From Eubacterium sp. (GTDB lineage Bacteria > Bacillota > Clostridia > Lachnospirales > Lachnospiraceae), in assembly GCA_017433825.1 (NCBI GenBank), contig JAFRGL010000002.1:1-64000 (forward strand): a stretch of 64,000 bases of DNA, written 5' to 3'. A model generated the notes under the pieces. That model was not told the origin of the DNA. It made no database searches and saw nothing but the letters and a program-made list of their open reading frames with translations. Positions within the stretch are counted from its first letter, which is position 1; every line of letters begins with the position of its first letter. Below are positions 1-7,237 of the stretch, in pieces. Position numbers and translations under genes: made by a program.

Positions 1-8
1 AAATGTCT

Positions 9-82
<74 letters not shown>

Positions 83-87
83 TTTAT

Positions 88-162
88 GGTGGGTATGGCG
101 CAGTTGGCTAGCGCGCCAGATTGTGGCTCTGGAGGCCAAGGGTTCGAGTCCCTTTACCCACC
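88..162 (+). tRNA. tRNA-His (anticodon GTG)
   Basis: The anticodon stem CCAGA/TCTGG encloses anticodon GTG at 123-125. The acceptor is 89-95 paired with 155-161, and an extra G at 88 can pair with discriminator C162, which is the G-1:C73 mark of histidine tRNAs. CCA is not encoded. Only five bases separate it from tRNA-Arg. Confidence 0.95.
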
Positions 163-184
163 CTGCCGTGTCTGGCCGGCATGT

Positions 185-256
185 TGGGCTATCGCCAAGT
201 GGTAAGGCACAGCACTTTGACTGCTGCATACGTTGGTTCGAATCCAACTAGCCCAG
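185..256 (+). tRNA. tRNA-Gln (anticodon TTG)
   Basis: The acceptor TGGGCTA at 185-191 pairs with TAGCCCA at 249-255. The anticodon stem CAGCA/TGCTG holds anticodon TTG at 217-219, the T loop is TTCGAAT, and the discriminator is G256. It reads CAA codons. Confidence 0.95.
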
Positions 257-267
257 TCAAATAATAT

Positions 268-340
268 GGAGCATTAGCTCAGGTGGTAGAGCACTTGACT
301 TTTAATCAAGTTGTCCGGGGTTCGAGCCCCCGATGCTTCA
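268..340 (+). tRNA. tRNA-Lys (anticodon TTT)
   Basis: The acceptor GGAGCAT at 268-274 pairs with 333-339 with one G:U pair. The anticodon stem CTTGA/TCAAG holds TTT at 301-303, the T loop is TTCGAGC, and the discriminator is A340. Confidence 0.95.
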
Positions 341-345
341 CTTAT

Positions 346-470
346 TATCCATGGAAGGGACCCGCGAGGGCGGGAAGGAATCCGTGGATGCCTTAGCGGC
401 GAGCGTGTTCAGAGAAAGTGCGGAGCACTTTCTGCCGAACGAAGAGCTTCCCTTTCAGGGAAGCTTTTCT
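346..470 (+). ncRNA. folded RNA element inside the tRNA array, ending in a terminator
   Basis: Between tRNA-Lys and tRNA-Leu there is no gene, but the stretch folds almost end to end. An eight-pair helix joins 347-354 to 382-389 and encloses the hairpin CCCGC/GCGGG (361-365 with 370-374). A nine-pair hairpin follows (413-421 with 425-433, loop GGA), nested in GTTC/GAAC. Last comes a long terminator-like hairpin, 441-453 with 457-469. It could be the trailer of the tRNA-Lys transcript or an independent small RNA. I cannot assign it to a known RNA family. Confidence 0.4.
441..470 (+). terminator. intrinsic terminator inside the tRNA array
   Basis: The nine-pair core AGCTTCCCT/AGGGAAGCT (445-453 with 457-465) extends to about thirteen pairs, has a three-base loop and runs into TTTTCTTATA. 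It probably ends transcription of the first four tRNAs. Confidence 0.65.
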
Positions 471-482
471 TATATAAAAAAT

Positions 483-562
483 GCGGTCATGGCGGAATTG
501 GCAGACGCGCCGGATTTAGGTTCCGGTGGGCAACCGTGGAGGTTCGAGTCCCCCTGACCGCA
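483..562 (+). tRNA. tRNA-Leu (anticodon TAG)
   Basis: The acceptor GCGGTCA at 483-489 pairs with TGACCGC at 555-561, discriminator A562. The anticodon stem CCGGA/TCCGG holds TAG at 517-519. The long variable arm is typical of leucine tRNAs. A run of seven T follows at 563-569. Confidence 0.95.
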
Positions 563-597
563 TTTTTTTATTTGCGAAAAAAGCCTGCAGCGCCTTA

Positions 598-626
598 TTG
601 CCGACCGCCCGCAAATCTGCTATGAT
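598..626 (+). promoter_or_regulatory. promoter of the 649 ferredoxin gene
   Basis: TTGCCG at 598-603 and TATGAT at 621-626 are separated by 17 bases, close to the housekeeping sigma consensus. The -10 box lies 22 bases before the start codon. Confidence 0.5.
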
Positions 627-648
627 GGCATCAAAGGAGGCATGTGCT

Positions 649-837
649 ATGAGCAATTGGGGAATGATTATCAAGGACGAATGCAACGGCTGCGGGCAGT
701 GCGAGGAAGTCTGCCTGTACGGCGCTATTTCCATCAACCAGAAAACGAAGAAAGCAGTCATCAACAACGTGTTCTGCAACGCCTGTGATGAATGCATCGA
801 CGCCTGTCCGGAAAAAGCGATTGCAAAAGCAGAATAA
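649..837 (+). CDS. 2[4Fe-4S] ferredoxin, 62 residues
   Basis: This small soluble protein should carry electrons between redox enzymes. It has two bacterial ferredoxin motifs, CX2CX2CX3C near residues 12-22 and again near 43-53, each followed by a short hydrophobic residue pair, so two [4Fe-4S] clusters are expected. The start at 649 is chosen because AAAGGAGG at 633-640 sits eight bases upstream; the earlier in-frame ATG at 625 has no such site. It has its own promoter and terminator and so is a single-gene unit. Its partner enzyme cannot be told from the sequence; the nearby hydrolase and second ferredoxin are only neighbours. Confidence 0.88.
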   Translation: MSNWGMIIKDECNGCGQCEEVCLYGAISINQKTKKAVINNVFCNACDECIDACPEKAIAKAE

Positions 838-850
838 AGAATCTGAACTT

Positions 851-886
851 AAAAACGGTGAAGTCTTCCGGCTTCACCGTTTTTTT
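851..886 (+). terminator. intrinsic terminator after the ferredoxin
   Basis: AAAACGGTGAAG at 852-863 pairs with CTTCACCGTTTT at 872-883, and the 3' arm runs into a T tract. Confidence 0.9.
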
Positions 887-887
887 G

Positions 888-916
888 TTGCCCTTCCGCG
901 GCAGTTCTGTTACGAT
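888..916 (+). promoter_or_regulatory. possible promoter of the 1004 hydrolase
   Basis: TTGCCC (888-893), a 17-base spacer and TACGAT (911-916) form a modest sigma-70-like promoter directly after the terminator. Confidence 0.35.
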
Positions 917-1003
917 AAAAAGCGAAGACAGCAGAGGCGGAAATGACAGAAATGATGATAACAGAAGCAAAGGAACAGTAAGAAGACCGGTAAGGAGCAG
1001 GAA

Positions 1004-1999
1004 ATGTTTGATGTTGACAGAATCATAAAGACACGGATATTAATCGACCCCATCCCTACGCCGCTTCCGGCGGAATTTCCTCATGACGAGGAGGTGCCGG
1101 AGGGCTGTATCGAGCTTAACGGCCTTTCCGACGACTGGGGATACAACGTGGATATCCATCCTGATATCGTGTATGCGAAGAGAGACCTGCGGAACCTGGT
1201 GATGACAATCCTGGAGCCGCGGATGCATGACGGCGGGCCGATAGAGGATATGTTCAAAATCCCTTCCTGGCCCTGCGTGGTCTATATCCAGGGGTCCGCC
1301 TTCCATGAGCAGGAGATTTACCTGCAGCTCATCCGGCATATCCGCCTGGCACAGCAGGGCTTTGCGGTGGCCATCGTACAGTACAGGCCGTCTGACATGG
1401 CGCCTTTCCCGGCCCAGATGCAGGATGCCAAGACTGCGATCCGTTTTGTGCGCAAGCACGCGGACGAATACCATATCGACCCGGAAAGAATTGCCGTGGC
1501 CGGGGATTCCTCCGGCGGGCATACCGCTCTGATGGCCGGCTTTACCGGGGATGACGAACCGGATACGCCACTATATAGCGGATATTCCGCTAAAGTGAAG
1601 TGCATTGTGGATTTGTACGGCCCGACAGTCATCAGGCTGATGAATTACTGGCCCAGCGCCATGGACCATATCGGCCCGGACAGTCCGGAAGGCTATGAAA
1701 TCGGCCGGAAAAACGTGCTGGAACACCCGGCGGAAGCGGATGCCTCCATCCCCATGAACTATCTGTCAGAGGAGAAGGAAACGCCGCCCACCCTCATCAT
1801 CCACGGAAGCCGCGATATGCTGGTGCCGTTCAACCAGAGCGTGCAGCTGTATAACTGCATGAAGGAAATGGGCAAAGACGTGACCTTCTATAAAATCAAC
1901 AATGCCGGTCACGGTGTTTTGGGCTTTGACAATGATACCGTGCTGGGCATTGTAACCGATTTCCTGAAAAAACACCTGGGGGAGCCGTATTTTGACTGA
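1004..1999 (+). CDS. alpha/beta hydrolase, esterase/lipase-like (HSL type)
   Basis: This is a 331-residue serine hydrolase without a signal peptide, so it should act in the cytoplasm on an ester substrate. The nucleophile elbow GDSSGG puts the serine at residue 169, and the likely acid and base are Asp271 (HGSRDMLVP) and His303 (NAGHG). The usual HGGG oxyanion motif before the elbow is altered to YIQGSAF at about 94-100, which is unusual for the hormone-sensitive-lipase group. AAGGAG at 992-997 supports the start. The gene overlaps the next ferredoxin by eight bases, so the two are translationally coupled. Substrate unknown. Confidence 0.85.
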   Translation: MFDVDRIIKTRILIDPIPTPLPAEFPHDEEVPEGCIELNGLSDDWGYNVDIHPDIVYAKRDLRNLVMTILEPRMHDGGPIEDMFKIPSWPCVVYIQGSAFHEQEIYLQLIRHIRLAQQGFAVAIVQYRPSDMAPFPAQMQDAKTAIRFVRKHADEYHIDPERIAVAGDSSGGHTALMAGFTGDDEPDTPLYSGYSAKVKCIVDLYGPTVIRLMNYWPSAMDHIGPDSPEGYEIGRKNVLEHPAEADASIPMNYLSEEKETPPTLIIHGSRDMLVPFNQSVQLYNCMKEMGKDVTFYKINNAGHGVLGFDNDTVLGIVTDFLKKHLGEPYFD

Positions 2000-2183
2000 C
2001 AGAAATTATAACTACCTCATTAATGAAGACTGCATTTCCTGCCACATCTGCGTGGAGGAATGCCCCAGGCGCTGTTTCACCGAAGAAGACAATTACACGG
2101 ATCTTCACTTGGAAAACTGCACAGACTGCGGCAAATGCCTGGAATTCTGCCCGATGGGGGCAGTAATAAGGGAGAATTGTTAA
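1992..2183 (+). CDS. 2[4Fe-4S] ferredoxin, 63 residues, TTG start
   Basis: Two CX2CX2CX3C motifs (CISCHICVEEC near 14-24 and CTDCGKCLEFC near 43-53) show a small two-cluster ferredoxin. No in-frame ATG precedes the first motif, so TTG at 1992 is taken as the start; a GGGGGAG run at 1977-1983 lies eight bases upstream. It overlaps the hydrolase stop, so both are probably on one messenger. Pairing a ferredoxin with a hydrolase has no obvious logic, so it may serve another enzyme such as the convergent glycyl radical enzyme; this is inference. Confidence 0.8.
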   Translation: MTDRNYNYLINEDCISCHICVEECPRRCFTEEDNYTDLHLENCTDCGKCLEFCPMGAVIRENC

Positions 2184-2203
2184 TTATAATAAACCAGACG
2201 GAC

Positions 2204-2241
2204 AGAAAAGGAGGCGCTGCATTTTAAATGCGGCGCCTCCT
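2204..2241 (-). terminator. intrinsic terminator of the glycyl radical enzyme gene, shared by convergent genes
   Basis: AGGAGGCGC and GCGCCTCCT (outer arms in 2209-2241) with an inner GCATT/AATGC pairing form a very stable hairpin. On the minus strand it runs into TTTTCTG. It lacks a T tract on the plus strand. Confidence 0.75.
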
Positions 2242-2262
2242 GCTGTTATCTAAATTTGCTTT

Positions 2263-4656
2263 TTACCCCAGCACGTTGGAGGTACGTTTGATGATTTCAT
2301 CCTGCACGGGTTTGGTGAGGATGGTGAAGTAGGTGCTGTAGCCGGCAACACGGACGATGAGGTCCTTGTAGTTTTCCGGTGTCTTCTGGGCGGAGAGCAG
2401 GGTATCGTTGTCCACTACGTTGAACTGGATGTGCTTGCCGCCGTTTAAGAGGTAGGTCTTGACCATGGAGGCCAGCTTCCTGCAGTCCTCGTCCGTTTTC
2501 AGCGCGGTGGGATGTACCTTCATGTTCAGCAGCATGGCGTTGAAGGCATCCTGGTCAATCTTCATGGCGCTCATGAGGGAAGCGGTAGGTCCATTGGTAT
2601 CCGAACCCTGGGCCGGGCTTACAACGCCGTCGGGCAGGGTTTCGCCGGCATGACGTCCGTCGGGCGTGGCGCAGGTGTAGGCGCCACCGGGGGCGTGGCT
2701 TGTGATGGAAATGCCGGTGGGCCTGGGCGGCGCGCCGTAGATGCCGGTGAAGGTCTTGCAGCTGTCAGCCCAGAACTTGTACAGGTCGGCAGCGATGCTG
2801 TCCACGAAATCGTCGTTGTTTCCGAATTTCGGGGCATCCTTGCAGGCTTTCTGCAGGTCTTCATAGCCTTCCCAGTCTGCTTCAATAGCATTGAACAGTT
2901 CTTCCATGGTGCAGATCTTCTTTTCGAAGACAATCCATTTCACGGCTGCCAGGGAGTTGGCCGCGCAGATGCCGCCTACCGGATTCAGAAGAGAGGCGTT
3001 CTCGTAGAACATCTTCCGGTTCGCGATATCCTTTCCGGACTTGATGCCTTCATAGGCGAAGACGGAATGCACCACGTCGCAGTTGATTTCCCGGGTTACC
3101 TTGCAGAGGATGTTGTGCTCCTCGTTGTACATGCTCATGAAATGATACAGCTGGGTCTTGAAGGCTTTTTCGAAATCCTCATAGGAGGTGAAATCCTTCA
3201 TCTCGCCGGTTTCCGGTCCGATACGCTCGCCGGTTTCCCGCATAATGCCGTTGTGCATGGTGATGTCCAGTACCTTCGGTACAATGAACATGCCAAGGGC
3301 GTTAATCCTGGATTTGCCGGGGATGTTCATGTCCAGGCAGCCTGCCAGCGCGTATTCACGGGCATCCTCCACCGGGACACCCTGGTCCACCAGACCCTGG
3401 ATATAGCTCTTGTCGGAGACGAAGGCCGGCATGCCAAGGCCCGTCTGCACCAAGTGCATGGCCTCCAGCATCAGCTCGTCGGGGGTGTTTTCATTTACAC
3501 GGACGGTAATGGTGTACTGCGGTGTACGGATTTCGTTTGCCGCCTTGATAACCAGGTAGCTGAGTTCATTTGTGGCGTCGTTGCCGTCCCGGTCAACACC
3601 GCCGATAAGGAAGTTGTGCCATCTGGCCATGCCCGCCCATTTGTCACGCTGGGCGGCGCTGCCGGAGACGAAATTGAACTGCATGATCTTGATCCGCAGG
3701 CATTCCATCAGCTCCAGGGCATCCTCGTCGGTAAGCTTTCCGGCTTCTTTGTCTTTCTTGTAATAGGGATACATGAACTGGTCGAAACGGCCGCCGGGCA
3801 CAGTACCGTGGGTAATCATCATCCAGTAGAACCAGAAGGCCTGCAGGGCCTGCCGGAAATCAGACGCGCCGTTTTCGGCGATATAATGGCAGTTCTCGGA
3901 CATCAGCATGAGCTCGGCTTTGCGCTTTTCATCCGCGGTTTCCGCAGCCTTGGCAGCACAGGCGTCACCGTAACGGTGATACATGCGGATCATGGCTTCC
4001 AGGGCTATTTTGCAGGCCGTCAGGTAATCTGCCTTGTCAAAAGCGTCGCCATCGGTATAACGGACATTCCGGAGTTCTTCCTCCACCTCTTCCAGGGTGG
4101 CTTTTAAGCCCACGCCGATAACCTTGGCGTAGTCCGGCACGAAGAAGGAAAGGCCGATGCCTAAGCCCCAGCCGAAGCCGGCGCCGCCTGAACCGCGGCC
4201 TTTTACCTTGCTTTTCCAGGGCGGGCAGAGAACGCCGGAACGGATGAAGGGCCACATGCGCTCATCATCATAGAAACGTCCCTGCCACTCGTACATCTGA
4301 CGGCTCTGGCCGTCCCAGAAGGAATCCAGATCCCTTAAGGTTTTCCGGTCCTCGTCGGAAATGGTATAGCTGCCTTCCAGGATGGAATCCAGTTCCTCAT
4401 CATCCCAGAAAGGTCCCCATACGGAGGCTTCCATGCCCATGGGTCTGGCTGCGACGTTGCCGCAGATAAGCTCGTCGTCATCAATATAAATGGTCCGGTT
4501 ATCCAGATAGTGGGCAGTGGCTTTTGCCCTTCTTAAGATGGAAGGCAGGCCTTCATTCTGCCGCCAGGACTCAATCACGTATTTTGCTTTTTCTGCGCAG
4601 ATGGGGTATTTGTCAACCTTCAGCGCGTCTTTCATTCTCTGGATTCTGTCTGTCAT
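2263..4656 (-). CDS. glycyl radical enzyme of the pyruvate formate-lyase/diol dehydratase superfamily
   Basis: This 797-residue cytoplasmic protein has the length and both hallmarks of glycyl radical enzymes. The C-terminal radical loop RVAGYSTYF places the radical glycine at 772, and the active-site loop AGCLDMNIPG places the thiyl cysteine at 440. Pyruvate formate-lyase has two adjacent cysteines here and most dehydratases and lyases have GCVE; this protein has GCLD, so the usual glutamate is Asp442. It is therefore not pyruvate formate-lyase and the reaction is open. GGAGGA precedes the start and a strong promoter lies at 4715-4744. No activating radical SAM enzyme lies beside it; the nearest similar protein in the window starts at 63370 and belongs to another system. 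Confidence 0.88.
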   Translation of the reverse strand: MTDRIQRMKDALKVDKYPICAEKAKYVIESWRQNEGLPSILRRAKATAHYLDNRTIYIDDDELICGNVAARPMGMEASVWGPFWDDEELDSILEGSYTISDEDRKTLRDLDSFWDGQSRQMYEWQGRFYDDERMWPFIRSGVLCPPWKSKVKGRGSGGAGFGWGLGIGLSFFVPDYAKVIGVGLKATLEEVEEELRNVRYTDGDAFDKADYLTACKIALEAMIRMYHRYGDACAAKAAETADEKRKAELMLMSENCHYIAENGASDFRQALQAFWFYWMMITHGTVPGGRFDQFMYPYYKKDKEAGKLTDEDALELMECLRIKIMQFNFVSGSAAQRDKWAGMARWHNFLIGGVDRDGNDATNELSYLVIKAANEIRTPQYTITVRVNENTPDELMLEAMHLVQTGLGMPAFVSDKSYIQGLVDQGVPVEDAREYALAGCLDMNIPGKSRINALGMFIVPKVLDITMHNGIMRETGERIGPETGEMKDFTSYEDFEKAFKTQLYHFMSMYNEEHNILCKVTREINCDVVHSVFAYEGIKSGKDIANRKMFYENASLLNPVGGICAANSLAAVKWIVFEKKICTMEELFNAIEADWEGYEDLQKACKDAPKFGNNDDFVDSIAADLYKFWADSCKTFTGIYGAPPRPTGISITSHAPGGAYTCATPDGRHAGETLPDGVVSPAQGSDTNGPTASLMSAMKIDQDAFNAMLLNMKVHPTALKTDEDCRKLASMVKTYLLNGGKHIQFNVVDNDTLLSAQKTPENYKDLIVRVAGYSTYFTILTKPVQDEIIKRTSNVLG

Positions 4657-4714
4657 GTTTATCCTCCGCTTATAATTTCCGAATGATTCAGTAATTATTA
4701 TTATATCCTGTAAA

Positions 4715-4744
4715 AATATAGCATTTCCCGGACGGTCATGTCAA
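4715..4744 (-). promoter_or_regulatory. promoter of the glycyl radical enzyme gene
   Basis: On the minus strand a perfect -35 box TTGACA (4739-4744) is 18 bases from TATATT (4715-4720), which carries an extended TG one base upstream. Confidence 0.7.
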
Positions 4745-4768
4745 CCGGACATACGGAATGAAACAGGG

Positions 4769-4800
4769 GCTTCCGGCATCCGGTACCGGACGCTGGAAGC
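4769..4800 (-). terminator. possible terminator of the M6 protease gene
   Basis: GCTTCC/GGAAGC arms (4769-4774 and 4795-4800) enclose the palindrome TCCGGTACCGGA. The T tract on the minus strand is weak, so this is tentative. Confidence 0.35.
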
Positions 4801-4802
4801 AG

Positions 4803-6524
4803 TTACCGTATTTTCGTAATGGTGATGACTGCCTCGTGCGTTTCTTCATCATAGGATTCCACCCGCACTTCATAGTCCAGGGTGCCGCCGTTGTTCATAT
4901 AAGGCGCTTCCGGGAAAGCATCGGCGCAGGTTTCCATGGAGAACACGTCTCCCGTCCGGAACAGATCCTTTACATGGAAAGGCGTGTAAGTAGCCCAGCC
5001 AATGGGCGTGCAAAGCCGGAATTTGCTGCTGCCGCTTCTGGGAATCAGGTCTATCTGGTGCCAGAACTGGCTGTATTCCGGAAGGTAAGGCGCAGATCCG
5101 TTGGAATTCACAAAGGCGTACCAGATCTTTTTATCAGGATTGGCTTTTGTTTCCGGAATCAGGCTGAAATCCGTCAAAGCCGTACAGGTATCCTGTGCCA
5201 AATCCCGGATAACAAGCCGGCTGTCCACATGATAAATCCGCACACCGCCCTTTTGGCCGGTGTAAGCACTGCTCGGCGAAGGATCCAGTCTGGGATCGCA
5301 GGCTTCTGTCCAGTCGAAGGCATTCGCGCCTTCCGGAGCCATGACGTCTATCATGATGTATTCGTCATACGGCGTCTGGTTCCAGCCCTTTGACGTCGGA
5401 ATCAGCACGGCTTCATTTGTGAGGGAGGAGCAGCCCAGCTTCAGCGTGATTTCCTGTATGTCTTCCGTAATCACATAAGGCTTAAGCCATCCACAGCACA
5501 TTTTGGAATACACATTCCAGTCGCCGATGTTATGCGACTGCATATCAAAGGTGCCCAGCGTATCGGTGGTTTCGCCTTCGTAGGGGTAGGAATCATAATA
5601 GTCTTTCAGACCGAACATATGCCCCAGTTCATGAATTGCTGTCCGCACGTTTCCGGTGGAGGGTTCTTCGTCGTAATGGAACGGCGTCAGGAAATAGTCA
5701 TAATTCAGTTTCAGATAAGCGTTTATCCCGGGATTGTTCACATCCGGAACGCCCCGGTAGCCGTTCAGTGCGCCGCGGGCGCCGTTGCCGTAAATATGAT
5801 ATTCCCATCCGTCGATAATGTTTTTGGAGCTGTCATCGCCGAAGACGAAAATGGAACAGTCCACCCAGCCGTCCCTGTCTTTGTCCAGTTCGGAAAAATC
5901 ACCGCTGTAATTTGCCCGGACTTTCTCGAAAATATCAATGAAGAAATCATTTCCGATGATGTCGCCGTGCACTTCATCCGGTCCCTCCACATAAGCCCAG
6001 GCTTCACTGCCGGTCATCGGGCAGTCATAGTAAGCAAAATGAAAATCGAAATCCACCCTGCCGCCGGAATTGAGCCGGTAGTAAGATCGTACGGAACGCA
6101 GGCATTCGTCCGTTTTGTAATATTTCGCGAAGCTGTTTTCCAGCAATTCGCGGTCACATACATAGCCGTCCGTAAAGCCCACATAGACGACCAGAACACC
6201 GGAGGTGCCTTCCATGGGCAGAAGAGTATCATTGGCGATATCTGCATTGGTCAGCAGGACTTCTGTGGACGGAAGATTGGAAATAACGTAAGCCGGCCCG
6301 TCTGCGGAAGAAATTTCCGAAACGTCATCCGAAGAAATCTCCGGTATTTCACCGGATGAGCTTTCCGATACGTCACTGTAAGATGTTTCCGATGCTTCAG
6401 ACAGGGCGGACGTGCCGTCGGAAGAATCATTTACGGCAGGTTCGGATTTACTGCCGCAGGCTGTCAGTGCCGTGCAGAAGACGGCTGCGGCAAGCAGAAG
6501 AAGAAAACGCCTGTATTTGGACAT
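4803..6524 (-). CDS. M6-family (immune-inhibitor-A-like) metalloprotease lipoprotein
   Basis: This 573-residue protein should be an exported zinc protease tethered to the membrane. The N-terminus is a lipoprotein signal ending in LTAC with the lipid cysteine at 23. Residues about 33-75 are a Ser/Glu-rich low-complexity stalk. The catalytic site HELGHMFGLKDYYD has zinc histidines 298 and 302, catalytic Glu299 and the downstream GLxD typical of M6 proteins. The C-terminal part is probably beta-rich. CCTCCT at 6535-6540 is the ribosome site. It is divergent from the 6674 regulator. The substrate is unknown; M6 proteins often cut host or matrix proteins. Confidence 0.82.
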   Translation of the reverse strand: MSKYRRFLLLLAAAVFCTALTACGSKSEPAVNDSSDGTSALSEASETSYSDVSESSSGEIPEISSDDVSEISSADGPAYVISNLPSTEVLLTNADIANDTLLPMEGTSGVLVVYVGFTDGYVCDRELLENSFAKYYKTDECLRSVRSYYRLNSGGRVDFDFHFAYYDCPMTGSEAWAYVEGPDEVHGDIIGNDFFIDIFEKVRANYSGDFSELDKDRDGWVDCSIFVFGDDSSKNIIDGWEYHIYGNGARGALNGYRGVPDVNNPGINAYLKLNYDYFLTPFHYDEEPSTGNVRTAIHELGHMFGLKDYYDSYPYEGETTDTLGTFDMQSHNIGDWNVYSKMCCGWLKPYVITEDIQEITLKLGCSSLTNEAVLIPTSKGWNQTPYDEYIMIDVMAPEGANAFDWTEACDPRLDPSPSSAYTGQKGGVRIYHVDSRLVIRDLAQDTCTALTDFSLIPETKANPDKKIWYAFVNSNGSAPYLPEYSQFWHQIDLIPRSGSSKFRLCTPIGWATYTPFHVKDLFRTGDVFSMETCADAFPEAPYMNNGGTLDYEVRVESYDEETHEAVITITKIR

Positions 6525-6673
6525 AAAGTGTGTTCCTCCTTTACAGCTGCGGGGGTCACGGTTACGGTTTTATTTATGACAAGCATACCATAAGACTGAA
6601 TAATATGATATACTGCAGTCAGAAAATAACCGTCGGAATTTATAAAAGCAGTATTTTTATCAGGAGGTATCCA

Positions 6674-7159
6674 ATGAGCAGCAAAATCCTGGGCAAAAAG
6701 ATTAAACAGGCAAGAACCGATGCCGGATTCACACAGGCGCAGCTGGCGGATTTAATCAGGGGCCTTTCCGCCTCAGATATCAGCAGGGCGGAAAGAGGAG
6801 AGAAGGAGCTGGAGCGCGACCAGCTTATCGCGATTGCGAAGGCCACCGGCGTGACCCAGAAATCATTGCTGGAGGCGGCGGGAACGAAGAAGACCACCAC
6901 GGCAAAGAAGACCACGACCACCACCAAAAAGACTGGTACAACAACGAAGAAAACAACGACGACAAAGAAAACCACCACGCCTTCCTCCGGCACCAGTATG
7001 AAGGTAACTGCCGCGGAGAGAAAACTGGTGGAGCGCTACCGGGAAGCGGATGCGAAGACGAAGAAGGTGGTCAACGAAATCCTGAAAGGCGGCAAAAGCG
7101 CCGAAGCCCTGCTGTCCGGCCTGGTGGGCGAGGCAGTGGATGCATTGTTCAAGGGGTGA
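6674..7159 (+). CDS. XRE-family HTH protein with a Lys/Thr-rich linker
   Basis: Residues about 5-62 form a Cro/CI-type helix-turn-helix (FTQAQLADLI and ASDISRAERG), so it should bind DNA. Residues 71-103 are nearly pure Lys and Thr in KKTTT-like units, resembling the basic tails of histone-H1-like and AlgP-like proteins. A helical C-terminal segment (about 112-161) follows. AGGAGG directly upstream fixes the start at 6674; upstream codons in frame lack a site. The basic tract could add non-specific DNA binding. Targets are unknown; it is divergent from the protease gene. Confidence 0.75.
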   Translation: MSSKILGKKIKQARTDAGFTQAQLADLIRGLSASDISRAERGEKELERDQLIAIAKATGVTQKSLLEAAGTKKTTTAKKTTTTTKKTGTTTKKTTTTKKTTTPSSGTSMKVTAAERKLVERYREADAKTKKVVNEILKGGKSAEALLSGLVGEAVDALFKG

Positions 7160-7187
7160 TACGGATTTCATGATAAGAGGTTTCTTC

Positions 7188-7217
7188 TTGACAAAATACA
7201 CCCAATGGGTGTATTGA
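7188..7217 (+). promoter_or_regulatory. promoter with overlapping operator palindrome for the 7238 gene
   Basis: TTGACA at 7188-7193 is followed by the inverted repeat AATACACCC-AAT-GGGTGTATT at 7195-7215, which fills the spacer and touches the expected -10 region. This is the usual place for an autorepressor site, probably bound by the HTH protein encoded next. Confidence 0.55.
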
Positions 7218-7237
7218 TAAAGCAAGGAGACATGACT

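Noticed and set aside
354..374. T-box-like GGGACCCGCG in the tRNA array
   Set aside because: It looks a little like the T-box bulge motif, but it lies ~90 bases before the terminator, has no specifier stem I, and no aminoacyl or amino-acid gene follows.
2512..4107. A 531-codon open frame on the plus strand
   Set aside because: It lies wholly antisense to the glycyl radical enzyme, whose motifs are unmistakable. The frame is open because of high codon bias on the other strand; it has no family-like features.
2263..4656. Glycyl radical enzyme called as pyruvate formate-lyase
   Set aside because: The active site has a single cysteine (GCLD) instead of the Cys-Cys pair required for pyruvate formate-lyase, and no activase is adjacent.
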